Shown: positions 34,341 through 44,599 of the stretch, piece by piece
Position numbering within the stretch: position 1 is the first letter of the stretch
Layout: the number at the start of each line of letters is the position of its first letter
Notes under the pieces: model-generated
Told to the model about the DNA's origin: nothing
Seen by the model: the letters and a program-made list of their open reading frames with translations, nothing else
Database searches by the model: none
Translations under genes and position numbers: made by a program
From: Aricia agestis
Taxonomy: Eukaryota > Arthropoda > Insecta > Lepidoptera > Lycaenidae
NCBI RefSeq assembly: GCF_905147365.1
Contig: NC_056428.1
Location: 18,320,001-18,384,000 of the forward strand
Length of the DNA stretch: 64,000 nt
Direction of reading: 5' to 3'

Positions 34341-34806
34341 TTTAGGGTTCCATACCCAAAGGGTACAAACGGGACCCTGTTACTGAGACTTCGATGTCTG
34401 TCCGTCTGTCTGTCTCCAGGTCTCAAGAACCGCTATAGCTAAACTTCTGAAATTTTCACAAATTGTGTATATTTGTTGCCGCTATAACAACAAATACTAA
34501 CAATAAAATAAAATTAAAATTTAAGGGGCGCTTTCATACAACAAACGTGATTTTTTTTTGGCTATTTTGCTCCTTATTCATAATGTCAACAGGTAGACAC
34601 AAGAAGTAGAACACTTCAAATATTCACAAAATCTTTATTATATTTATATAAATATTTAATTAATTAATGTTAAATATCAAATTATTTAATTTCATTTTTC
34701 AATTCAATAATTTATGGGAGTTCCCATACAAAAAACACTATGTTTCGCTCTTTAACCGTACGGAACCCTACGTGCACGAGTCCGACTCGCACTTGGCCGA
34801 TTTTTT
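34341..34806 (-). repeat. Type A repeat
   Basis: Reverse copy from TTTTTAGGGTTCCATACCC to GAGTCCGACTCGCACTTGGC. The plus-strand open frame 34667-34918 overlaps its end and is not a gene. Confidence 0.75.
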
Positions 34807-36873
34807 CACAACGGCACTATGCAATTGCATATTATTTGTTTTCAATACCGTTAGAGGGCGTAGCCGGGGAATAATTACTTTAGATATTGCCGAAGGCAAT
34901 CTGATTGCGTCCTCGTGAGCTCTCATAATATTATGTAGGAATATTTTAAAATTTAATTTAAAATCTACACACGCGTACTATGAAGGTAGGTACTATAATT
35001 AATAACGAACAGATAACAAGTTATCTGTTTTATTGCCAAACTTTCGATTCTACAAGCGCTCTTATAATACGTCATAATATATTAATAATACTACTAGTCC
35101 TAAGCAGGTCTTCCATTTTGTCTAGATAACTAAGCTAGATAACTACTACGAAATTATATTTTATATAATAAGATAGTTTCAGTTTTCAGTGTAGTTCTAT
35201 CGGTGAGTCGACAATAGATTGCTGCAGCTGTATTACATAAATAAGATACAAGCCGCTCGGCTCCTTGAGCACCTCTCGACGCTTATTCGACTACTCGAGT
35301 GTCTCTACAGTTGCTGCGGTCACCGGCTTATTTAGCATTTTATTTACGCAAAATGTCAGAGTAAGAAGATAAACGATCAGTTATAGATGGTACCATTTTA
35401 AGGTAAAAAAAAACATAAAACTAGACTTCAAGACAAGTAACATAGTACAAGGCAAGGCAACAAATTGGTGCAAATCCCAGCGGTGTGAAATTCCCAATAA
35501 TATTTTTACTTGGGAGAGCCATGCTTCGGCACGAATGGGCCGGCTCGACCGGAGAGATACCACGTTCTTACAGAAAACCGGCGTAAAACAGCCCTTTGCG
35601 CTGTGTTTCGCCGAGTGAGTGAGTTTACCGGAGGCCCAATCCCCTACCCTATTCCCTTCCCCACCCTCCCCTATTCCCTTCCCATCCCATCCCTGCCCTC
35701 CCCTATTACCCTATTCCCTCTTAAAAGGCCGGCAACGCATCTGCAGCTCTTCTGATGCTGCGAGTGTCCATGGGCGATGGAAGTTTCTTTCCATCAGGTG
35801 ACCCGTTTGCTCGTTTGCCCCCTTATTTCATAAAAAATAATAATAATATACGACTTATTCAAGAAAATTTTACGAGGTATGGATATTGGATAATATACTC
35901 AGTTGGCTATAACTGCACTGTTGATATAATACCACAGTCTGTGAAGTACTGTGTAATGTGTATACCTACCTACATAATATTGTTTAAAAACAAAGCACAT
36001 TACGTCATATTATCTTGTAGGGTCGATAAAAAGTAAGTCAAAGAATACCCGGGATACCCGTCGCCAAAGAAAGAAGCATTACATTATCCCATAATACCTA
36101 CTCTGGCGTCTTGAAATAGGAACATGGCGTGTGATGATGATCGTTACAACACGTGGTGTGCGTTACATTTGTAAGTTTAGGATCGGGAGCGGTAGGGTCG
36201 GTCCCTCGTCACGGCGATACATTACACGACGCAGCTCGGAGCGCGATTGAATTATACACGATCGCCTATCACCGCCGCTAGATGCGCCGCCGGCGACGCT
36301 CGGAGTTCGGACTAATCTAGTTTTCATCGAAACAATTTTGAAAGCCATTTTCGTTACACTAACGGGTGAAATTTTCAAAGCTGACATTTCACAATTTTGC
36401 GACTTTAAAAATATTGAGGGTTTATTTTTTTGTCATAGGTAAATTCAGTAAATCAATATTTGCAGCGCAAGCTGACATAGGTTCACAATAATTTTGGGAC
36501 TTAAAAGATATTTAGGGTTTATTTTTATATCATAAATGCGAAAGTGCGTCCGTCTGTCTGTCTGTTTATCTGTCTATCCTTATTATTTTATTTATTATTT
36601 ATTTACCAAATAAGACATACAATTATTAAACTTAATTTAAACAGCATTTAAAACCAATGAGGTTTGTGCAATGCTGCGATACCTTCCTTTTCACAGGGGT
36701 GGTTATAAATTAAACAAACTACAAAATATACTTATAAGCTAGTTGGTACTATAAAGTTATTTTATACGTTAATAATTATTAGGAACAAGATAGATAAGTA
36801 TTAGATACTTAAATGTTTATTTGAAGAAAATAGCTTTTTAGTTTAGATTTGATGTTATCCTCAGTTATATTTG
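34807..36873. other. Unassigned except retroposon copy 5
   Basis: 36180-36370 is GC-rich with a Ser/Arg-rich minus-strand frame (36163-36387) but no usable splice donor. No gene is called. Confidence 0.3.
35509..35838 (+). mobile_element. Retroposon copy 5
   Basis: Full-length family member with the characteristic CCCTA-rich middle and tail TTATTTCATAAAAAATAATAA. Confidence 0.85.
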
Positions 36874-37137
36874 ACGACCTCTGTGGCTCAGTGGTGAGCG
36901 CGTTGGTAGCTCAAGCCGGGGGTCGCGGGTTCGAATCCCGCCGACGGAACAAAAAGTTTTCAATGTTCCCGGGTCTGGATGTGTATTAAATATGTGTATG
37001 ATATAATAAAAATCTTAAATATATGTATAGTATAAAAGTATTAAATAATATATTTCCGTTGTCTGGTACCTGTAACACAAGTCCTTTAGGTACTTAGCAC
37101 GGGGCCAGACTGACGTGGTGTGAAGCGTCTATAGATA
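36874..37137 (+). mobile_element. tRNA-derived SINE (family I)
   Basis: The head has RNA polymerase III boxes: A-box-like TGGCTCAGTGGTGAGCG at 36884-36900 and B-box GGTTCGAATCC at 36928-36938. A body follows ending GGGGCCAGACTGACGTGG. A second copy lies at 13152-13412. The anticodon arm is not tRNA-like overall, so this is a SINE and not a functional tRNA. Confidence 0.8.
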
Positions 37138-37174
37138 TTAAGATATTAGTTAAGTTATTTGTTACATCTTTAGG

Positions 37175-38075
37175 TAACTCATAGATAAGGCGCGGAACCA
37201 TAGCGGTAGCTAGTAGTTCGCTCGCCGTACCTATTGCAGGCTCGAGTCGTCAGGAGCCGGTTCTGTGTGACTGCTCGAGTTTTTACAGGGTGTTCAGTTA
37301 ATACTTTTAAACTTTCATTAAAATATTGTTCTTTTAACACAGTATACTTCGTAATAATTGGTAAAATATTACAATGCTTAAATAATAATCCATTTATGTT
37401 TGGAGAAACTATACATTTTAAAATTCTTAGTTGCAGAGTATTATATTATATATTTGATTCAAGTTGCTTTTGTAGGTACGACCGTATGTGCTCAGGCCGT
37501 AATGTATATGTACGACTCGGCAAACGAATTCTATAACATTAACTTGACTTTAAACGGTTTTTTTAATATGGTAATGTTGGCCAAAAATGACGTGGTTTAT
37601 CGCATAATATGATTTTAATGTGATGGTTCCAATTAAATTTATCGTCTATTATCAACCCAAAGAATTTTTGGAGCTTACTTCCTCGATAGTTGGACAATTA
37701 CATGAGTCAACTGGTAAGATGCAAGCAGCTGTGCTCGTGAGCATATAATTTAGTGTTCTCAGATTGTTTCCGAAGATATGGTAACTTAATACACAATAAC
37801 TTGGTTTTAGAGGCATTAATTACTAGGCCAGCATCATGATACCAACGTTGAATTGCGTCAAAATATTTTTGTAAACGCTCGAGTGCCTTGCGGAGATCCT
37901 CATCGGCCGACAACAGACAAGTATCGTCCGCAAATTGATGATCGATGACATGAACAAAATTTAAGACAGTTACACATGTCGTTTACATAAGATAAAAAAT
38001 GGGTAGGTCCTAGTACCCACCCTTGAGCTGTGCCATCGTCGATTGTAATTTGACTACTGTGAGTATTATTAATTT
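37175..38075 (-). pseudogene. LINE reverse-transcriptase C-terminal half, decayed
   Basis: Read on the minus strand with frameshifts, the region gives successive reverse-transcriptase landmarks. From high to low coordinates these are a QGxVLGPTxFLSYVND block (38025-37975), the catalytic FADDT box followed by CLLSADEDLRKALERL (about 37915-37870), a NxSKTK block, FGLIIDDKFNWNHHI (about 37660-37620), and YGLSTYGRTYKSNL (about 37515-37470). In non-LTR retrotransposons the FADD residues bind catalytic metal during target-primed reverse transcription. The spacing and the 'GLIIDDKxNW' block suggest a Jockey/CR1-type clade, but the clade is not settled. Frameshifts and stops make it non-functional, and no endonuclease domain or ORF1 is visible upstream. 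A tRNA-derived SINE (36874-37137) sits immediately beyond its 3' end. Confidence 0.8.
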
Positions 38076-38085
38076 TAACATTTGA

Positions 38086-38220
38086 CTATGTGTCTGTTTA
38101 AGTATCTGTTACCTATTCACGCCCAAACATCTGAACCGATTTGCTGAAATTTGGTATGGAGATATTTTGAGTCATCTCCATACCGTCGAATGAGAATGTA
38201 TACCATACAATCGTGTATCG
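38086..38220 (-). repeat. Fragment of the same repeat group
   Basis: GTGTCTGTTTAAGTATCTGT and CACGCCCAAACATCTGAACC match the 3' half of the family in reverse orientation. A shorter piece lies at 36520-36580. Confidence 0.5.
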
Positions 38221-38231
38221 TATAATCATAA

Positions 38232-38372
38232 CTAGCTAAAACACGAATATACACGAAATTCGATAAAATACGAATAAAATGACATTTTCTGAAAATGATT
38301 CCTAGCTAGATCGATTTATCGCCCCCGAAACCCCCTATATACTAAATTTCATGAAAATCGTTGGAGCCAAAT
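38232..38372 (+). repeat. 'ACTAGCTATTTGACCGAGC' repeat, 3'-truncated copy
   Basis: Contains GATTCCTAGCTAGATCGATT and CGCCCCCGAAACCCCCTATA, and stops at TCGTTGGAGCC. Confidence 0.6.
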
Positions 38373-38685
38373 CGCGATAGACTTCTTGCGTCTTTACAAA
38401 CTACCACCCGGCGGCGTCCACTAAATGTGGTAAGATTTTTTAAGTTTTCAATGCATATGTACGATGTTTTTATTGATATAATATTAGGAGTCGACGCGAG
38501 AATTTTATTTAAACGTTATAGGTTGATATTCAATTTAGATATTTCCAGCTAACTTTGATGCGTCCGTTCACTCTCAAACCTTTCTAGCACACTGAATATC
38601 TGAGTATACTTTCTAAACACTGCATGCATATTCCCGCCTCCATTCAAATGTGTGTTTAAATCAGTTCCGTATAACGCTCTGAATA

Positions 38686-39018
38686 TATTTTTAAAAAACC
38701 TATCCAACGACATCCCACACGATGGGGTGGACGCGAAAAAAAAAATTCATCCCCGCTTGATGTGTAGGGAAGGTAGTAAACTTATTTTTTTTATGGTACC
38801 TTCAAGGTACCATAAAAAAATTGTTTTCATGTACCATTTTGGCGGCATCATTAATATGGGCATTCATGCCAAATTACAGCTTTGTAGATCCTACAGTCTC
38901 CGAGCAAAACCGCGGATAGATAGACGGACGGACGGACAGACGGACGGACGGACAGACGGACAGACAGTCGGACGGACAGACAGAAACTATAAGGGTTCCT
39001 TGTTGACTACAGAACCCT
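38686..39018 (+). repeat. Type B repeat, 3' part
   Basis: Shares CCTATCCAACGACATCCCAC and the end GTTGACTACAGAACCCTAAA with 5191-5829. It contains a 17-bp fold-back with a one-base loop (38786-38820) and a GGAC/AGAC repeat tract. Confidence 0.75.
38786..38820. repeat. Perfect fold-back, 17-bp arms, 1-base loop
   Basis: TTTTTTATGGTACCTT, a single C, then the inverse; inside a type B repeat. Confidence 0.9.
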
Positions 39019-39105
39019 AAAAAGGAAATGAATTTTTATGATACGATTAATCTAATGGTACTTAATCATATTTATGTAGGTATTACTTCATTAAACATAC
39101 GGAAC

Positions 39106-39160
39106 AAAAGGCATATCGTAATATTAACCTTTAAATGTTTTATATTACGATATGCCTTTT
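39106..39160. repeat. Perfect fold-back, 19-bp arms
   Basis: AAAAGGCATATCGTAATAT and its inverse with a 17-base loop. Confidence 0.9.
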
Positions 39161-39511
39161 TTTATTATCTTTTTTTAATACAAAATCTTTCATAAACATA
39201 AAAAAAAACTTAATTTAATCAACAAATCAATCACATTTAAAAAAAAGGTGAGCAGTAACAGGTAGCAGGTACTGAACAATTTTCTTTGATATACATATTT
39301 TCTTAGATACATGATATAATTAGGTAATCACTTCATTACTAGCTCGCGTCTCAACCGGCGTCCGGCACAAACGTCTGTTTACAAACATAACATGGCACGC
39401 GAGCGCGGTGCACGCCTTCCCCTGCACCCCGCCGCGCCGCACCTCTTCCCAAGTAACCCAAACGGGCCCCTCAGGCACCGCATCACTTGCCCGTTTTAAG
39501 GATAATTAGGG

Positions 39512-39791
39512 GACGCAAGATTATTGTCACGAAAAAATGATAAAAACTTTACAAATTACTATATTCAATGGGACGCAATAAGATCGGTGAATTAAACGCG
39601 AAATATACGTTGCAAAATATACGCTGCACATCTGCGCCCTCCAAAATTGACACGGGCGATGGCGGAACTACGAAATACGCTAAAAAGCGCTGTAGTGATA
39701 AAATTGCGTCCATGCCAATTTTTTGCCCATGCATTCTATTGATAAAAATACACCCTTGGGTCAAAAATCAGGGCTAGTTTATCTTGCGTCC
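39512..39791. mobile_element. Possible MITE with GGACGCAAGAT ends
   Basis: GGACGCAAGATTA (39513) and TTATCTTGCGTCC (ending near 39790) form inverted ends. The motif GGACGCAATAAG repeats inside and just outside. No clear target duplication was seen. Confidence 0.4.
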
Positions 39792-39870
39792 GTATACCGG
39801 ACGCAATAAGTCGGTCGGACGCAGTATCATTGGTAAATAGCGCCATGTAAGATGCAGTATGGCCTTCAAG

Positions 39871-39891
39871 ATGTATATATATAGCAATTCT

Positions 39892-39937
<46 letters not shown>

Positions 39938-40022
39938 TATATATAGAGAATTGAGTATACTACTAACTATATAACTAACTATATAGAGAATTGCTCGTTT
40001 AAAGATATAAGATATAAGATAT
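39871..40022 (+). repeat. 3' part of the same repeat with (TA)n tract
   Basis: A TA repeat of about 50 bases (39893-39945) is followed by GAGAATTGCTCGTTTAAAGA and the GATATAAGATATAAGATAT tail. Confidence 0.6.
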
Positions 40023-40682
40023 CTGACACACGGATAACCTTCCTTGTCAGTCACTTGCATTGTCCTAATGTCCTAACTAAACTTGAAAATACCACTTTCG
40101 TTGCGTAAAAACGTAAGAATCGATCCCCCAAGCTTCGAGTTAAGAGCCATGAGAGCAATTACTAGTTAATATACATAAGCTACCATTGAAATGTACCTCT
40201 CAGCAAAACTAAAACCGTTCTCGGGTTCGAAGAAGAATTGAATTATCGTGTAAGTACTAATTTGATTAGAGAAAGTATATTGAGTGGAGTAGGGTTAAGT
40301 GGGCAACTCAGAGGACGACCTAACCTCCCTTTGCCCCCCCCTCGACGCCCACGGGACACCCACCACTCGGACTTATAATCCGTAGCTTCGGGTTTTATAA
40401 TTCACTCGAAGTGAATCTAAATTCGGATTTAAAAGTTACTTATGAAGTGAAAAAATAAAGCTAATTTCATTGTAAAAGTAATATTTACGTACTCTTTTAT
40501 ACCATGGCTTCTTGCTTATTCGAAGTACTTGTAAAGGAAATCGTGAAATTATTTTATGATCTGGTGACTGGTAAATTTGAGTTCTCCAGATCATGAAATT
40601 CGACCATTTCATGAAAACTCAATTATTTAATTCAATGAGCAAATCTACGGTATGACTTATACGACTTATAGAAATTTGGAAA

Positions 40683-41071
40683 AAAAACCCGGCCAAGTGC
40701 GTGTCGGGCCACGCGCAATATAGGGTTCCGTAGCACCGCTAGTTTTTGAAAAATTTTAATGGTTAATGAATGTACCTACATTTATAACGTTTAAAAGAAT
40801 TTGATGGAAATGTTCCTTTATACTTTTCCGAATACATTTTTTTTGTTGATCGACTATAACTCAATAACTTATGAAGTCTTCTTAGCCGTGGTAGTTATCC
40901 TTTTTAATTCAGCATAATTTCTATTTTTTATTAATATATTGTGTATACATGCCGAATTACAGCTTTGTAATTTTGCCTATAGTCTCTGAGCAAAACCGCG
41001 GACAGACAGACAGACGGACGGACGGACAGACCGAAACTATATGGGTTCCTTGTTGACTACGGAACCCTAAA
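40683..41071 (+). repeat. Type B repeat, internally deleted
   Basis: Starts CCCGGCCAAGTGCGTGTCGG and ends CTTGTTGACTACGGAACCC; the CCTATCCAACGAC block is absent. Confidence 0.75.
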
Positions 41072-41149
41072 ATCAATGTTTTATTCTTGTCTATCAACCA
41101 ATAATTGGTCGCTGATAAGCATTTGTGTATTAACCCAGAATTTTTTTCT

Positions 41150-41178
41150 GTTAATTGAGTATTCATTACTCAATTAAC
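41150..41178. repeat. Fold-back, 12-bp arms
   Basis: GTTAATTGAGTA, five bases, then the inverse. Confidence 0.8.
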
Positions 41179-41369
41179 AAAAAAATGCAAATGCAGTATT
41201 TTTCTAAATGATCTGAAGAAGTTATCTGCATTCATAATTCAAAACGTAATTTTTTTGTGGGATAGTACTAGTACCAGTATAGATAGTAGAGTTCAATTAT
41301 TGTAACGGGTATAATTATTCATAATATTTTAATTATTATAATATATTAATACTTACTTAAAACTTCAAA

Positions 41370-41690
41370 GCGTCCGTGGCCTAATGGGTAGACCTTTGGT
41401 TCGCACTCTTAGAGGGTGCAGGTTCGAACCCGGGTGAAGGCGTGTATTTTCTGATCTCAAGTACATAATACGGACGCTCGTACGGTGAAGGAAAACATCG
41501 CGAGGAAACCCGCAAATAGTTGGTCCCAGACGTATTGACTTAGTTCTTTCCTCTGGACTAGGCCGACTATGATGCGAGAATGCCGTATGACATACTTGGG
41601 CAACCATACGGACATTTAAAAATCTTGTCCCAGGCACTACAGTATTTGAGGAGTGGTTACTTCGCTTTGAAAAATACTGAATCATCCATA
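41370..41690 (+). mobile_element. tRNA-derived SINE (family II)
   Basis: Pol III A-box-like TGGCCTAATGGGTA at 41377-41390 and B box GGTTCGAACCC at 41421-41431. The body contains GAAGGAAAACATCGCGAGG, which I recognise as a widespread lepidopteran SINE block. The minus-strand open frame over it (41365-41685) is spurious. Confidence 0.8.
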
Positions 41691-42826
41691 ACGGATGTAA
41701 AGGCCTAGTTTTTTTACTTAAAATTTAATAATTACATTATATTCCGATTTAACTTATCATTGTATAATATTATCAATCTCGTGTTAATGTCTGTCTCAAC
41801 ACTAACACGGCTCTGCTCATCACTCACTATGAGAAACTCCAGATCCACGGGGAGGCACAGAAAAACAAAATGGAGTCGAGTCAGAATTCTCAGTTGGATT
41901 GTGGAAAAACTATCAATCACTTAATCTGCTACAAAAGGTTCCCCTATCTGTGATCCTGCGCGACAGAAATCGAATAAATTTGCGCCCACAAAAGAATATA
42001 CCGGCTTAAAGGAAAAAATCAGTAAGTCTTGCCACGCCGAGTGGCGACTTGTATATGCATATAGATATATTTAAACTAATATTCTATGTTCTTAAACATG
42101 TGCCTTCCTATTATAATCCTGCACAATATTATCTGTTGGACACTTGGACCATTGTACGAAGTGTCTAAACGTATTGTAATTCAAGACGAGCAATGAGCAA
42201 TGAGCATGTTCTTTTTTTCACTGAAAACCACAAAACCCTCGCTTAAAAACAAGGTCCTGGATAATTAAGCTAGGTGTTTGAATCATTATAGTAATGATAT
42301 TAATTTCAATATTAGATAAAACAATATTTCGGTTCACAAAACTTGATCTAACCAAGTATAAATGTAATTCCACCCGTTTTATTTGTTATTTGTTGTATAT
42401 TGTGTGTGTATACAGTTCAGATGTCTGTGACGGAGATGTGTGTGTGGGTTGGTCGGATCTCATCCCGGCGGCGATCGACTTCGCCCCGAACTAATGGCTT
42501 CGGAACTGTTTTCCTCATCGCAAACTAATGACGAGCCGAATACCACAAAATTATTCGTTGCTTGAAAAGATTTCCTATTATATTGTCTACAAATTACACG
42601 CTGTTTCGCGAACTGAAAGTAAAAATCTTTTATATTTAACTTTAGAATGAGAGTAACGTATTTCAGTGTATTTGTTACGTGCACTCTGTATTCGATTTCG
42701 GAATTCAAAAAAAGTAAAAATATATAGACGTACCTACCTAACCCGAATGTTTTGCTTCTGCCTTTTGAGGATAATCCTTTTTAGGTACTTGTTTAATCCC
42801 ACGGATGAGATATAAATAAAAATTTA

Positions 42827-42930
42827 TTTAATTAAACTAATCAGCGTATTTACATAAACCTACGAATGTACTTTATTTACATAAAGTACATTCGTAGGTT
42901 TATGTAAATACGCTGATTAGTTTAATTAAA
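42827..42930. repeat. Perfect palindrome, 50-bp arms, 4-base loop
   Basis: Arms 42827-42876 and 42881-42930, including ACATAAACCTACGAATGTAC and its inverse, loop TTAC. No flanking duplication is visible. Confidence 0.95.
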
Positions 42931-43787
42931 GAAATTTTTACTAAAGGGTTAATTAATTAACAAAAAAGAAAAATAAATAAAATAATTGAGAGCCTCGTTA
43001 AGTTATCGGTGGATTTAGCCGTAGCAACACAAGACAACATCCTACAGATATTGATCAACACTCGTATTTTTTGTACTGTCGGAGAAGCTACCTTAACCTA
43101 TTAGGTGGACCTATGTAATTTGGTAACGTTATGTCAATTCCAGCTGACGAAACACGATTAACACTACCCGACTATAAAACGGGGTTCGTCACCTGCCATG
43201 TACATACATTTTTTCGTCGCTTCGTTTATCTGTGTTATGTCTGTCCATTTAAATAAATAAAAATTAATAATTTGTAAAATACAAAATGCAGACGCGTCGT
43301 AAAACAAATAAAACATCAACTTGAGTATCTAAATGGGTTCGGTTGAGAGTTCGAGCGGCGGATTACTCTCCGGCTCTTATTTCCGTGTCAGCCTGCAGCG
43401 GACACCGCCCCGCACTAAACTCCGACAAAAAATCTCTCATTACCTTCCCCGATTAAGTGCACGTCGCTGTAAAACTCAGATAAAATGAAACCCGAAAGAA
43501 CGGAGATCCGGGACGGGATCCGACTGATGTATTTCTGATGATTAGGTATGGCGCAAACGATCTGCACCCACTGACTGATACCGCGGACGACATTTACACG
43601 CGTATCCGGATGAGCATACAAGTAAATAAAAAGGGATGAATTTTTTAAGCCCTCGCGGACACAAGATCATTTTTTTATTGGCCATTTTGTTTAGATGAAA
43701 TAAAATGTAACCTATGTCTGTATTTCCCCCCTGATTTCTCTATATTTATTTACATCTGTAGATATCTGAATCTGTTACGCTATAGCT

Positions 43788-43878
43788 TGACCGCTGTAAA
43801 GTCGATCCTCGTAGCATACTCGTAGCATACTAAATGTATGCTACGAGTATGCTACGAGGGTCGACTTTACAGCGGTCA
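43788..43878. repeat. Near-perfect palindrome, 43-bp arms, 5-base loop
   Basis: Arms 43788-43830 and 43836-43878 with a single mismatch. Each arm contains a short tandem repeat (CTCGTAGCATA twice). Confidence 0.95.
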
Positions 43879-43932
43879 TGCTTTAGAAATGTCGCTGGAC
43901 TGACGAGGATGAAGTGTGTATATTTACACCAA

Positions 43933-44112
43933 TTTAACGTTGTTAGTGGCGGCCGAAAAGGAAGATCTTTCGACCGAGCGAGGTGGTATGCTCGCGCGGT
44001 CAGGCCGGAGCCCACTGACGTCATTTCAGACGTTGTACTACATATCTTGCCGTTCTCCGAAACTTGGATAGCACGATGGAGGATTGTTAGGCGAATTGTG
44101 GGTACCGCCACA
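43933..44112 (-). mobile_element. Diverged LTR copy of the TRIM family
   Basis: In reverse complement this matches the 173-bp LTR over its full length, with substitutions and small indels. The six bases beyond its inner end (TTGGTG) match the sequence after the 5' LTR of the complete copy. It may therefore be a truncated 5' end rather than a true solo LTR. Confidence 0.75.
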
Positions 44113-44229
44113 CTGTATAATAATATATTATACTGCATGACTTATAAGACATTTGCTTGAAAACTTAAGGAGTGTACTCGGAACTCGATTCTCATTATAA
44201 TTATTATATAATAAAATCTTAAGTCAGGT

Positions 44230-44449
44230 ATTTATTTTTTACCAAATTTCCCTTTAAATGAATAAATCATGAATCCTGAGTGAATTACGCGGCTAGGCAA
44301 GTAGGCATACTATGCGGCCGGCGGGGTGGCGTGCGCTATCAAAGACACTTTATTGCTCAGTAATCAATTGATATTATTTTTTTGATTTTTTTTCCTCTAA
44401 TAATAGCCAAATATCACGTCGTCGAGTATTGAAAATGTCTCACCAGTCA
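44230..44449 (-). mobile_element. Deleted copy of the 18133-18903 element
   Basis: In reverse complement it begins ACTGGTGAGACATTTTCAAT and contains TGCCTACTTGCCTAGCCGCG. It lacks roughly the 18200-18650 part, including the hAT-like insert. Confidence 0.6.
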
Positions 44450-44480
44450 TGTTGTAAGTATAATATTACGTGTGAGTCCT

Positions 44481-44599
44481 CTTTTTTTTAAAATTAAATA
44501 AGGGGGCAAACGAGCAAACGGGTCACCTGATGGTAAGCAACTACCGTCGCCCATGGACACTCGCAACATCAGAAGAGCTGCAGGTGCGTTGCCGGCCTC
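44481..44599 (-). mobile_element. Retroposon copy 6, 3' end only
   Basis: A reverse-oriented fragment of about 115 bp. It keeps the T-run (tail), AGGGGGCAAACGAGCAAACG and the GTTGCCGGCC block; the 5' two-thirds are absent. Confidence 0.85.

Noticed and set aside
36884..36938. Possible tRNA gene (A and B boxes)
   Set aside because: It lacks a complete cloverleaf and is the head of a SINE with a second copy at 13152-13412; the heads at 41377 and 12002 are SINEs for the same reason.
41365..41685. 106-codon minus-strand frame
   Set aside because: It lies entirely within a tRNA-derived SINE.
43415..43621. Plus-strand exon candidate after an AG at about 43393
   Set aside because: The open frame is only about 32 codons, with no donor and no partner exon.
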